Assembly (NCBI GenBank): GCA_015227615.1
Contig: JAALGZ010000011.1
Span: forward strand, 682,001 to 746,000
Length of the DNA stretch: 64,000 bases
Reading direction: 5' to 3'
From: Labyrinthula sp. Ha
Lineage: Eukaryota > Sar > Bigyra > Labyrinthulida > Labyrinthulaceae
The notes beneath the pieces are model-generated. The model saw nothing but the letters and a program-made list of their open reading frames with translations. It was not told the DNA's origin and ran no database searches. The translations under genes and the position numbers were made by a program. Shown piece after piece: positions 48,091-58,100 of this stretch (position 1 is the first letter of the stretch; the number at the start of each line of letters is the position of its first letter).

Positions 48091-48771
48091 TTAGAGCTTA
48101 TGGTTGTGAAATGTTACAAACTCCTCTAAAGGCTCTCTTTCTGTAACTAACTGGTTAACGGGAGCATCCTTGTCAGCATACCCAATGGCCATACCACACC
48201 AAATGACTTCTTTTTCTTTATCGATATTCAAATGATCATAGACTATTTGGTTGACAGAACTCCAAGCTTCTTCGAAACATGTTTGTATCCCTCTCTCTTC
48301 ACAAAGTAAATCTAAAGTAGCAAGGTACATCCCAACATGGCCCCACCCATTCTTATCACAAGCTCGGTGTACAGTTACAATCAATCCAATAGGGGCACCA
48401 AAAAACTTATAGTTATTCATTGTAGCATTAAATCTACCCATTTTATCTTTTCTGTCTATCTTCATTAGACCATACATATCATAGCCAACCTTTCTTCTTC
48501 TATCCATGAACTTCGGCTCAGCACTTGCAGGTGGGTAAATTGAAAACTCTGGTTCAGGCAAATTTCCTGGGAAGGCTTCACTTACTTTTTCATACAAAAC
48601 CTCTCGGTCTTTTGTCGAGAGGACATGGACATGCCATGGCTGCGTGTTTCCACCAGAAGCTGCTCTTGCAGCGAGTGTAAGAACTTCTTTTAAAGTTTCT
48701 ATGGGAACTGGTGTAGACAAAAAGGCTCTGGTTGACTTACGAAGCTTAACACATTGAGTAACAGAAGCCAT
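48091..48771 (-). CDS. Nitroreductase-family FMN oxidoreductase
   Basis: A 226-residue intronless protein. The N-terminal FMN phosphate-binding motif RKSTRAF (residues 11-17), followed by AARAASGGNTQPWHV (about 34-48), is the hallmark of the nitroreductase family. A central glycine-rich hydrophobic region (GHVGMYLATLDLLCEERGIQ) and the C-terminal GMAIGYADKDAPVNQ complete the fold. These enzymes form dimers and use NAD(P)H to reduce nitroaromatics, quinones or enones; the natural substrate is usually unknown. The closest pattern by eye is the eukaryotic/bacterial group annotated as nitroreductase PnbA or NfnB. No targeting peptide is seen, so a cytosolic location is likely. The start lies 100 bp from the divergent JTB-like gene. 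Confidence 0.88.
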   Translation of the reverse strand: MASVTQCVKLRKSTRAFLSTPVPIETLKEVLTLAARAASGGNTQPWHVHVLSTKDREVLYEKVSEAFPGNLPEPEFSIYPPASAEPKFMDRRRKVGYDMYGLMKIDRKDKMGRFNATMNNYKFFGAPIGLIVTVHRACDKNGWGHVGMYLATLDLLCEERGIQTCFEEAWSSVNQIVYDHLNIDKEKEVIWCGMAIGYADKDAPVNQLVTEREPLEEFVTFHNHKL

Positions 48772-48871
48772 ATCCGTGTTTTATCTTTCCCTCTTCCTAT
48801 ATAGATCGGAAATTGACTGAATGCCTAAAATATATTTTTTGTTATAATATTACATTACTGTATATTTAATC
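48772..48871. promoter_or_regulatory. Bidirectional promoter, nitroreductase (-) and JTB-like gene (+)
   Basis: 100 bp between divergent start codons, with TATATAG near 48799 and TTATAATATT near 48842. Either may act as an AT-rich core element. Assignment is by position. Confidence 0.5.
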
Positions 48872-49309
48872 ATGAAGAACCTACTTTTGCTCTTATCTTT
48901 TCTTATACTTTTCCCATTGAGCTGGTGTGACATCACTGCAGATTATTGCACTATTTTGGAACCCTGTCAGGCATGCCCAGAGGTACTTGAATCGTTTAAT
49001 AATGTTTAGTCATTTCGAGAAGGGTTATCTAGTTTGAAAGAAGCCTGTAGAGAGACTAGCAGTTATGAAGTTGTATCTTGTTCAGTAGACAATGACGAGA
49101 CTAACAGCTTCTATGACGATAACACAGCAGAAGGTATAAGAACAACTCAGAAGTACCGTTCTTGTGATCTAGGTTATGTTAGTGCAGATGTTCAGAAGTT
49201 TGTGTTGTTCGAGCTTCTCATGATTGGAAGTGCCTTTTATTCGATACAATTTATTAGAAAGAGGAAAAAGTTTGATTATGCTAGGCTATCAAACTTAGTA
49301 ACAAGCTAA
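48872..49309 (+). CDS. JTB-like small secreted or single-pass membrane protein
   Basis: Two exons (48872-48982, 49010-49309) joined by a 27-nt intron (GTACTT...TTTAG), the shortest firm intron in the window. The intron ends in an in-frame TAG, so retention truncates the protein after 45 residues. The spliced product has 136 residues: a signal peptide (MKNLLLLLSFLILFPLS), a cysteine-rich luminal domain with CTILEPCQACP and later KYRSC, one membrane segment (FELLMIGSAFYSIQFI) and a basic tail. The C-x-P-C-x-x-C pattern, the YRSC motif just before the membrane helix and the short basic tail match JTB (jumping translocation breakpoint protein), a small conserved membrane protein of poorly known function. 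It ends 8 bp from the stop of the convergent coatomer zeta gene. Confidence 0.62.
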
Positions 49310-49317
49310 CTTTAATT

Positions 49318-49881
49318 TTAAAAAGCCCAATTGCGTGTAAACTGCTTCCTTGCCGTTTCCCATGCTTGTGCTACAGTCATTTCCCCCACATTTACCTCAC
49401 CAGCGTCTCCCCCACTACCATCTTTCATCAAAACTCTTTGGGCAATTAGTCTGGGGTCAACTTCTAGGATCAATCCTCCATCAACAAGCTCATCTACAGC
49501 TAGAAGAACAACATCCAGGCTCATCAACAAATTCTTCTTCGACAAATTTTGTCTCAAGATTGAGCTCAAGCTTTCGTATAACCCTTTTAAAACACTCATA
49601 AGCATTATTTCATTTTCCTGACTGTTCCCAATAACATAAAAAATGGAGTCTGAGGTCTGTCTGTACACACACACACTTGATGGGTTGTCCATCAAGATTG
49701 CCTCGTACTCGTTTGAAGTCTTCTTGCTCGAAGAGCTCTTTGTCTTATTAAACAACCGGGCTTCGTATTCAACTTGTTGCTTATATAATCTTAACTGTGG
49801 CATGAAATGTTTTGCATGAATCCTCACGCCTTCTTCTGCATCCAGGATGACGACGGCAGCAACTCCAGGAATTGTATCCAT
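49318..49881 (-). CDS. COPZ: Coatomer subunit zeta (COPI)
   Basis: An intronless protein of 187 residues from the chosen ATG at 49881 (MDTIPGVAAVVILDAEEGVR). An upstream ATG at 49905 would add MLKKKTNK, but the MDT start aligns better with zeta-COP starts. Longin-fold landmarks are the N-terminal VAAVVILDAEEGVRIHAKHF, the mid-domain SDSIFYVIGNSQENEIML and LLMSLDVVLLAVDELVDGGL, and the C-terminal LEVDPRLIAQRVLMK. Zeta-COP is the small subunit of the F-subcomplex (with beta, gamma and delta) of the COPI coat, which carries Golgi-to-ER and intra-Golgi vesicles. The C-terminal tail with ETARKQFTRNWAF is a typical amphipathic end. The gene is squeezed between the JTB-like gene (8 bp) and the TPMT-like gene (75 bp). 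Confidence 0.93.
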   Translation of the reverse strand: MDTIPGVAAVVILDAEEGVRIHAKHFMPQLRLYKQQVEYEARLFNKTKSSSSKKTSNEYEAILMDNPSSVCVYRQTSDSIFYVIGNSQENEIMLMSVLKGLYESLSSILRQNLSKKNLLMSLDVVLLAVDELVDGGLILEVDPRLIAQRVLMKDGSGGDAGEVNVGEMTVAQAWETARKQFTRNWAF

Positions 49882-49956
49882 TTTATTTGTTTTTTTCTTT
49901 AACACCTGTCCGTTGAAACGCTATATATCAATGGTGCATTACTAAATTCGGAGAAT
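49882..49956. promoter_or_regulatory. 75-bp bidirectional promoter, COPZ (-) and TPMT-like gene (+)
   Basis: The shortest divergent gap in the window. It contains CTATATATCAATGG (a TATA-like stretch next to an ATTG/CAAT core) midway between the two starts. Given the gap, 5' UTRs must be very short or overlap coding sequence. Assignment is by position. Confidence 0.5.
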
Positions 49957-50685
49957 ATGTCACTAGAACAAGAAAAAGAAACCAAGCCGGCGGACTTGGA
50001 TTTCTGGGAATCCAAGTGGTCCAAGAACCCAGAGAAAAGGCAAATCGGTTTTCATGAAAGTGCACCGCATCCTTTCTTGGTTAAGTATTATAAGTTGCTT
50101 ACGAATATGCAGGAGAATGCAAATATTCTAGTACCTTTCTGTGGCAAAACTCCGGACTTAAGATTCTTGCTTGACGAGCAGCAGACTTTTTTTAAGAACT
50201 CTGAAGTCCTTGGAATTGAGTACGTTGAAACCGCTGTTCTGGAACTAGCAGAAGATGAGAAATTTTCCTGGGAACAGTCGGAGACTGATGGCGACTTACC
50301 TGGCTTTAAAGTTTTCACATCGACAAACGAAATTTTTGACAGGTTAACAATTTACCAGGGAGACTTCTATGGTTTTTTAGATTATCCCGGTGAAAATTTT
50401 GATCTTTGCTATGATCGTGCTAGTCTAGTGGCTATTGAACCTAGAATGAGACCAAAATATACCGAGATTATTAAGAAGTTCTGCAAGGAAGTGTTCTTGA
50501 TAGTATTCGAGTATAAACAGGAAGAGAAACCTTCACCACCGTATAGTGTATCTGAAATTGATGTAAATGAGTTATTCGCGGATAAGTATAACATACAGAG
50601 GGTAGAATCTAGGGACATGACAGAGAGATGGCCTATGCTTTCCAAAATGACTGAAGTACTTTATAGGCTAAGTCTAAAGGATTGA
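49957..50685 (+). CDS. Thiopurine S-methyltransferase-family (TPMT-like) SAM methyltransferase
   Basis: An intronless 242-residue protein. The N-terminal FWESKWSKNPEKRQIGFH matches the family entry motif (W-x-x-R/K-W-x-x-x-x-x-G-F-H). The SAM-binding motif I is ILVPFCGKTPDLRFL (about residues 58-72), followed by VLGIEYVETAVLEL. IYQGDFYGF and FDLCYDRASLVAIEPRMRPKY (about 140-170) are the TPMT post-motif blocks. A final FEYKQEEKPSPPYSVSEIDV is the G-P-P-F/Y-x-V-S region. TPMT-fold enzymes methylate S, Se, Te or halide acceptors; algal and plant relatives include thiol and halide methyltransferases. The acceptor here cannot be chosen from sequence. The enzyme looks cytosolic. It ends in TGA. Confidence 0.88.
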   Translation: MSLEQEKETKPADLDFWESKWSKNPEKRQIGFHESAPHPFLVKYYKLLTNMQENANILVPFCGKTPDLRFLLDEQQTFFKNSEVLGIEYVETAVLELAEDEKFSWEQSETDGDLPGFKVFTSTNEIFDRLTIYQGDFYGFLDYPGENFDLCYDRASLVAIEPRMRPKYTEIIKKFCKEVFLIVFEYKQEEKPSPPYSVSEIDVNELFADKYNIQRVESRDMTERWPMLSKMTEVLYRLSLKD

Positions 50686-53521
50686 ACCCAGTTTGAGATC
50701 TCGTATTTAAGTGCTTGGAAACTTTTTTATTTTTTTTTGCTTTCCATTATGGGCTCCACATTAAGCTCAGTCATACTTATTTTGCCCTGAGCGGCACCAT
50801 CACGGAGTTAATACAGCTACATCAACTGAACTTGCCCCGGGGTTCAAATTTTCAAACTCTTGGCAACATGTAAGGACCACCAAACCGAAAACAAGAAACG
50901 GCATGTTGCGATTTATGATGTCTAGGAGAATAGGTCTTTTAAAGAAGATGACTAATTTAATACCCACGGAGTGGAAAGAGTAAAGGTGCGCGGCAGGGTT
51001 GATGAGAATGGAAACACTTAACAGTTGGGCTTTTCACACTGTGAATGACGTAGTTTTATTAATACGTGCTTCTTCCTTTAAAGTGATTTTCATATCCTGC
51101 CATTAAACCTGTACCCGTAGTGATAGTTCAATAAAGCAATAAATGAACCTATACGAATGGTGCTTTGCATGGTTATCTAATCGTCAACAATTTAGGTTAG
51201 ATTTTGCTTTCCAGTTAGTGAGTTTCTAGGGTTTTATGAAGAGAATAGGCTAACCTGGATGTAGATAAATACATATTTGAAAGGTTGCTGAGTGTCTATG
51301 CAACATCATAAGCTTACCTCGAACCACCAGCAAGCTTTCTTAGTGTTATTTTGTCAGTATATTATTCTGGAACAACTAGGGTCGCAGTCTGAGTAAAATT
51401 CTCATTTTTACTCATACCAAATTATCCAAGCTTTGAGAAACATAAGAAAATAATGAGGCTTCCCTAAGTCTCACTGAAAGTTTTCTCCTGAATTTCCAAA
51501 CCTAGGCCAATAAATTTTAAGAATGATGTTCAAGTCAAGATATTATCAACTGTAGAGGTAACTAGGGCTACTGAGTGAGTCTTCATTGAGAACTCTCTTA
51601 TGCTATTTAAAAATTTTATGACTAACTAAATGAATCTGAGTGAGCCTCGATACTACATTGAGTGAGAAATGAGTTCTTTGTCGAGTAATTCACTGAGGAT
51701 TGTTGAGAAATTGAGGATCCTCAAAAAGTTCCTTGTTCAGGACTTTAGGTTTCATGACTGAGTTTTGCGGATGCTCAATACTCCGAAAATTTGCTTCAAG
51801 TGAGTTTAAATCTGAGGATCATGTCTTCCTCACCGAGAAACTTTCCTTACTCAGCACCCCTGGATTTTGCCAAATGCACCTACAACAGCTTTGTTACATA
51901 ATTGAAGGCTTGCAAAAACAACCTATTTTTGAAACTGGTGAATGACCATGAATTATGATCTTTTCTGGCACAGGCACAGAAATGCTATATTGGTGAGCGT
52001 AAGTGATGAAACGAAGCCCTTTATAGGCTACATCTAACATTGTAAACTGAAATTCGCAAAAGTTCTAATTTCTCATTTAAGGTTCTTGTGAAATTGCTCC
52101 GTCTTTCTCAGTCGTCGAGAAAACTTTCGAGTGTTGTTTGAGATCCCAGTCTGATCGTACTGTATACCCCTAATGGCAATAGTTAAGGAAAGCTTCTTCA
52201 GAAAAGAGCTGAATGCGAGAAGCATTCCCAAGTTTCTTAGGTCTAACGTTTCCTGTGAATATGTCAGTTAACTATGATAAAGTAGAAAGCTAAAAAAAAA
52301 TCACAGTGAACACAATAATGCAAATACAAAGCTTGTAATAAATGTGATTGGAGGATATTTTATACTAAGGTAGTTGTAAATGGGTTGGAATTCAAGTATA
52401 ATAAAGTAGTAGACTTTAGCAATCCCTTTATTATGTTGAGCATTTAATATTTCATTACATCTCAAGAGCTTAATTTCGAGGTAAAGAAAAATAAATAATG
52501 GGTCATTCACAAACGAACTTAGGGTTTTCCCCCGAAACCAATTTGCTTCATTTAGCAACTTCGGTAGAATCTAATCAGAAGATTAACTGCTATAAGCTTA
52601 ACATGAGGATTAAGGTGTAAAAACTGTTGTAGAAAATATCAATCTAAGAATACAGTAGAATGCATCCTATTTAGACCAATATACAAGGCAACTACCCATC
52701 GTTGTTACAAGGGCATGTGTCCATGGACGATATTCGCAAGGGCAGAAAGGTTGATTGATAGCGAAAAAATGAGCAAGTGAATGGAGGAATCAATTTTTTA
52801 CTTAATTTTGGTTACCCTTAATCTAAATATAATACCAACTTTCCAACATGTGCAAGTCAATATGTTTTCTTAACAAGTTCTGTAATGTCGTTCTACTTGA
52901 GTTTTGAATGAGTCTTCCGAATTCTTGGTTGTGTGTTAACGCTTCGGTATTGTATCTTAAACTATGAAACTTTCCAGGAATGAAAACATAGTACATTGAA
53001 TATAATATTGTATGGCCCGAAGACCCGGATTCCCATATAGGAAGGACAGCACATGACAATATTTATCTCGAAAGGCTTGTTGGTTCACCTTACCAAAGTT
53101 TGCTGAATTTACTAACATTAAAAAGTAAAGTTTTGATTAATTTCTAAAAACTTTGTCCGCATTTCCTTCATGTGTAATAAGTTGGGTTGCCTCCATTTTA
53201 TTTTGATTTCGAGGGCAACAAGCATTTGAGGATCGAATCCGAAATCATGTATATTAACGCTTCTTTGGTACTGTTAAAATTTTGTGTCAACTTAAGTAGA
53301 AAAACTTGAAGAAGCTATAAGCTTCAATTCAAAACAATTTATATTATCGCTTGTATTTCCCTTTTACATTTTTAATATAAAACAACATTTGCTCAAGCCG
53401 TTCAAATTATTATTGCAATGAGGTTGTTGATATTATGAATAACGTTTTGAGACTTCGAGCCCAAAATAATTATTTTGGCACCTGTTCGAAAAACAAGTTT
53501 CCACGGAACAAATAGAAAGAA
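50686..53521. other. Gene desert between TPMT-like gene and PCF11
   Basis: 2.8 kb without a supported gene. The patch 50740-51010 is richer in GC than the rest and holds box-A-like GCTCAGT and box-B-like GGGTTCAAAT words, but no tRNA fold forms. The patch 51370-51870 is crowded with GAG/CTC words such as ACTGAGTGAG (see findings). The PCF11 promoter should lie at the right end. Confidence 0.45.
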
Positions 53522-55129
53522 ATGTCAACTTCTTCTGGTGATTCTAAGGTTCTCTCCCAGTTTCGCAAAGAACTCCACAAACTCGGTGGTTTTCCCAACA
53601 AAAATTACATTAACAGTATTACGCTACAAGCAAAAGAAATGATCCGAACAGGCCGCGAGAAACCCGAGACTATCGCCAACGTTCTGCACAATGAAATCCT
53701 GCGTGCCATTCCAGCCAATAAAGTTCCTCTTTGGTTTGCTTCAGACTCTATTTGTTATAATGTTAAGTATAATATTTCGCGTTTCTTTGAAAAGAATCTT
53801 CCAGTGATCCTAAAGGTAAGCACTATTGATCACTTAACTCTTAGGACTCGTTTCGCGAAGTAGGGGAGAAGGATAAACAAAGGCTTCGTGTTCTTTTGCA
53901 TAAATGGAAGAAACGAAATATGTTTACTAAAGATATTCTTGATGAGGCTGAAGCAAGGTTGCTTCCAGGCTTCAATCCTGAGGAATACCGGCGGAATGTA
54001 GAGAGAAGAAAGGCCGCAGAATCACAGGCAATGCATAAAGAAAACCTCACCCGTCCAGAGCCGATTATGATCCCTGATCAGCACATGGTTGTTCCAACCT
54101 CTTCAGTTGGGCTTCCACCACCCAAAGAATATTACTCTGAGAGTAAATTTCTGCAGATTGTAAAGCACACGGCCATGAATGACTTGGCTCTTATGCAGCA
54201 AGATGTTCCTGAAGTGAAAAGGTATACACTGGATGAAGTAAAAATTCACAGAAAACCACTCTGGGATGATGTATATCTTTTGTTTGAACTCTGCTTCCTT
54301 GTGTTAAATATTATTATACTTAGTTTTTCTTCTTCTAATTTTCTTTAGATTATGGAACATGCTATCAAGAAGCTTCAAAAACAGGGGATATACTGCGAGA
54401 ATGAAAAGTTTCATCGAACGAATTCTTTTGAAGCTGCCAGATCTCCTGCAAAAGGACTAATGTTTGAGCCTACAGAAGTGGTATTGATTTTTCAAGGTTC
54501 CTCATTTATAGAACTGGAGCCGTGAGTTCATCCGAAGCGGGTCAAATGTAGAATCTGTTGCTGCAAGCTTGTTTCGATTAGGGTCGTCCGAGGATGAGCT
54601 TCAGCAGCAATATGACGAGTTTACTGGTCTTGTATTTGCTCACAAGGAAGCATATGCGACCTTCATTGAAAAGCAGAAAAAGCAGCTTAAAGATGGGTTT
54701 CTCATTCGCGAAGCTGCACATGTTGGAAGCTATCGAAGCAGGAACTACTTCATAAATTTTAAATCGTGGACTTCTAGTTGGAAAAGCGGACAAGATGTTA
54801 GAATCTCTGTATCAAGAGATGCAGAGGATGGAATGTTTGAGGAGAAAACACAAGAAGAGGTTGAAAGGGATTACGAGTCTTACACTGTACCGGTTGATGA
54901 GGATCAACCTACTTGTGCCATGACTGGAGCACGGTTTGAGCGGTACTATGATGATAAGAATGATATATGGGTTTATAAGAGTGCAATAAAGGATGAAGCA
55001 ACGGGGAAAATATATTTGGTAAAGCCTTACTTTGAAAGCAAAGCTCAAGAAAACTCATCCCCAAACAAGAGGAAAATGTTAGAGGAGTCCAGCAGTGAGG
55101 AGAGCAAAAAGCCTCGACTTGTACAGTGA
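53522..55129 (+). CDS. PCF11: PCF11-like pre-mRNA cleavage/termination factor
   Basis: Four exons (53522-53815, 53845-54270, 54349-54480, 54512-55129) with introns of 29, 78 and 31 nt give 489 residues. The N-terminal 130 residues form a CID (RNA polymerase II CTD-interaction domain). Its landmarks are KPETIANVLHNEIL, then NKVPLWFASDSICYNV (the K-L-P-L-x-Y-x-x-D-S-I pattern) and RLRVLLHKWKKRNMF. The C-terminus has CAMTGARFERYYDDKNDIWV followed by YKSA, which matches the second zinc-finger region of Pcf11. The partner cysteines of that finger are missing (C-A-M-T instead of C-x-x-C, no distal C), so zinc binding is doubtful. Pcf11 links the Pol II CTD to 3'-end cleavage and termination. The protein is short for the family. 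It ends 40 bp from the convergent VPS15 stop. The 78-nt second intron is an outlier. Confidence 0.82.
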
Positions 55130-55169
55130 TAATATTTAATGTTTGGCTTCATACTTTTGTGATTTCTTT

Positions 55170-58100
55170 CTATACAAATAATTTAACAACACCATCCCTT
55201 GAGCCTGAAGCAAGACAAGGAATAACTTCATCATTGTTGACTTCGTGTACAGCAAACATATCAAGCGACAAGATTGTGTCTGTATGCGTACTTTCAACTA
55301 GGAACTTTTGAGAAGCTTCACGTTCACTTGGAGTTTGTACACATATTGTTTCTGAACCAACCTTTTCAAAATTATAGTTTACCTGACTACTTCCACTAAT
55401 AACGTAATTTGAAGGAATTACAGAATTCGTCTGTCCATACTCCCAACTCTTAATAAACCTGTCATCTCCAGCAGTAATTACACTCTTATCATGTTTAAAT
55501 ATTCTTCGCTTAGTAGAGAACTCAGCATAGACCGTAGTAGATAAGAAATCAGATGGTAAGTACATGGACCGAACAGAACAACTTTGAAATGAACCACCTA
55601 ATATGTTTTGCGAGGTCTCGCTTGATGACCGACGTTTCTGACTGCCGACGAGTTGTTCATAAAAGATGGAGTAAGAGTGCTGAGGATATGCTGTATGGAT
55701 TGGAACTTCAATCAATTCAGGAACCTCCTTCGTATCTTTTACCACGTTCCTTTCTCCACTTACATTTTTGAATTGATGAACTAGTGTCACTTTTGCTATT
55801 GTTCGTGAAGGTAGTGAAAATAACAAGACGTCTAGCCCCTCAACAGCAAGGTAAATAAGATATTCTTTCTCTTCTGATAAATATTTTGCTCTTAGTGACT
55901 GAATGCGACCAGCATGGATGTTTCGCTTAGAGAGCTCAAAAGTTTTCAACAATATTCGATGGTACACATCATAAACCAGAACAAATCCCCGACTAGAGCC
56001 TAAGAAGAGCAAAGATTTCTCATGAACCGCTGATATAGTAGTGAACATGCCTAGATCCAATGTTAGCTTTTCTTTGTGCACTATCTGGTTCTCTCTCAAA
56101 TCTAAGAGTACAATGTAGTTCCTTGAGGTGGTGAAAACCAAAACAGAGGTCTCACCATTAGGTTCTATGTTTCTAATGTTAACGATAGAACCGTACTCGA
56201 GAGTGTCAAGTTGAAGTACAGTCGAAGAACCAACACTTTTTCGAGCTGTTCTGGAAATCGGAGAGCTATAGGGCAGGCCTAAACTTAGCGGCGAGGTGGT
56301 TAACGACTGTTTTCTGAAACTAGCTCCAAAACCTTCACCTTCAGGTACGCTCTGCTTCAACAAGTTTCCAAAATAAGAAGACGCTGATTGAGGTAAGAGG
56401 TTGTTCGCACTACTGGATTTCAAATAATTGTGCGCTGAATAAACATGATTCACATCAAAAATGTGTAGTGACCCTTCTGATGAACCTGATGCAATACGAT
56501 GGGAATTTTTTATAACTGCGATATCGTTGATTCTGCCAGGTTGAGATGTATAATTGAAAGCCGGCTTCACGTGTTCATGTGACAAAAATAGGCTGGTTGT
56601 CAGATAGAGCCGAATTGAACCCGAATGAGATCCAGTTAGAAAAAAAAGAGAGTCCATTGACGATGCCAAAGCAGATATCGCCTGATTGTCATCGCATATT
56701 GTGTTATATAATTTTCCCTTTATGTGATGTCGTCTAAGTCCCAGGCCCCCTGATCTTAATAAGTTTTCTTCTTTTCCATAAAATGTATAATCAGTTGCTA
56801 AATCTCGACGAAAATTTACACCATTAAAAGTCGTGAGTTCTTTCATGGTGTTGGGCTTAGTTGGTTGACCGAGAGCGCGAAGCAACTTGTTGTCAACTGA
56901 GGAAAATTTCTGCGGTAACTTGCTAATACTACGATGAGATAGCAAGATTACTTTGTCAACTTTAACTTTGGTTCGATTGATGGGAACAAAATCTACTAAC
57001 TCGGAGGCTTCAGTCTGTAGTTCAAATATATTCCTTACTACCTTGCACACTATCCGTGACCGCTTAAAGTCCTTTACAAAGCCATGTCTTGGTTTTTTCG
57101 CCAGTACTGGAAAAATAATCCCAGCGGTTAACAAAATTTGTTTCTCGGAATCCTTGAAATTATTTTCTTTTAAAAAGTTGTCTCTGAACTGGATTACTTC
57201 CTGTCGTATTCGTTTTTGACTCGCAGCATCTATAGTGTTTTCCAATACCAATGTACTGACAAATTTGAGAAAATTACCAAAGGACGTAGGAGATAAAGGT
57301 TCTCTAAGGTGCAAGAGCACTGAGGGTTCAACTCTTTGAATGCTTTGAGAAAATAAAGCACACAAGTCAACATCATTCTGCATAGCCTTTAGGACTTCAA
57401 CCTTATTCTCTGCCACGTTAGTTAACCAACTTGAGAATAACATTTTGACAACAGAATTTTCTGTGCATTCAGGTACTAGCAAGAAAAATGCTAAGCCTTT
57501 GAGTACTTCTAGAGTTGCAGTAAAAGACAAATTCTTTATTAGTAACCACTTTTGGAAACATTGAAGTGCTTTGATTCTCACAATCGCCGCAGAGTCAAAG
57601 CATAGCTCCAGTACAAACTGAGCTAAACCATCATCCAACATTTCAGTGCTAACAGATGTTGAGATCTTCCCGAGCATCTGCAGAAAAACCAACTTCACCC
57701 CTTTATTCTCAAAGCCGTATTCCAACCTTTCAGAAAGCAACAATGGTAAAATCTTTTCCAAACCAAAGGAGGAAGATTTTTCTAACGCAGTAAGCACTGA
57801 CTCAACTAAAATAGGATATTTGTCAAAACGTGGAGCTGCCAGTTTTATTAAGGACATGACCTTATTATATAGTTGTTCTTCGCCATAAACATTAAAGATT
57901 CTTATGACCTGCCCAAGATGAGAAAGTATGCAAGCTTTAAGACTAATCCATGAGTCCCTCTCAGAGTCAAGTATCCTTGTCAGAATCTGATAAACACCCA
58001 CTGACAAAGAGTCAGCAGTTTCTCTTGGATTTCTGGTGAGTGAAAGCTCATTCAATATTCTAAAGATGCTTTCTAGATAGACAGTAGAGCTCCCTATCTT

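Noticed and set aside
47768-48094. 108-codon plus-strand frame ending across the nitroreductase stop
   Set aside because: No recognisable domain, low-complexity start, and no convincing splice partner upstream. Its orientation would fit the alternation rule, so it deserves an RNA-seq check, but it cannot be supported.
50746-50870. Possible tRNA or Pol III gene (GCTCAGT and GGGTTCAAAT words)
   Set aside because: The words fit box A and box B only partly, the T-arm cannot pair and the D-loop would be too long. No tRNA fold forms.
54301-54348. A 48-nt PCF11 intron starting GTGTTA instead of the 78-nt one
   Set aside because: GTGTTA departs from the GTA rule, and the extra exon would add a hydrophobic run (YLLFELCFL) to a nuclear factor.
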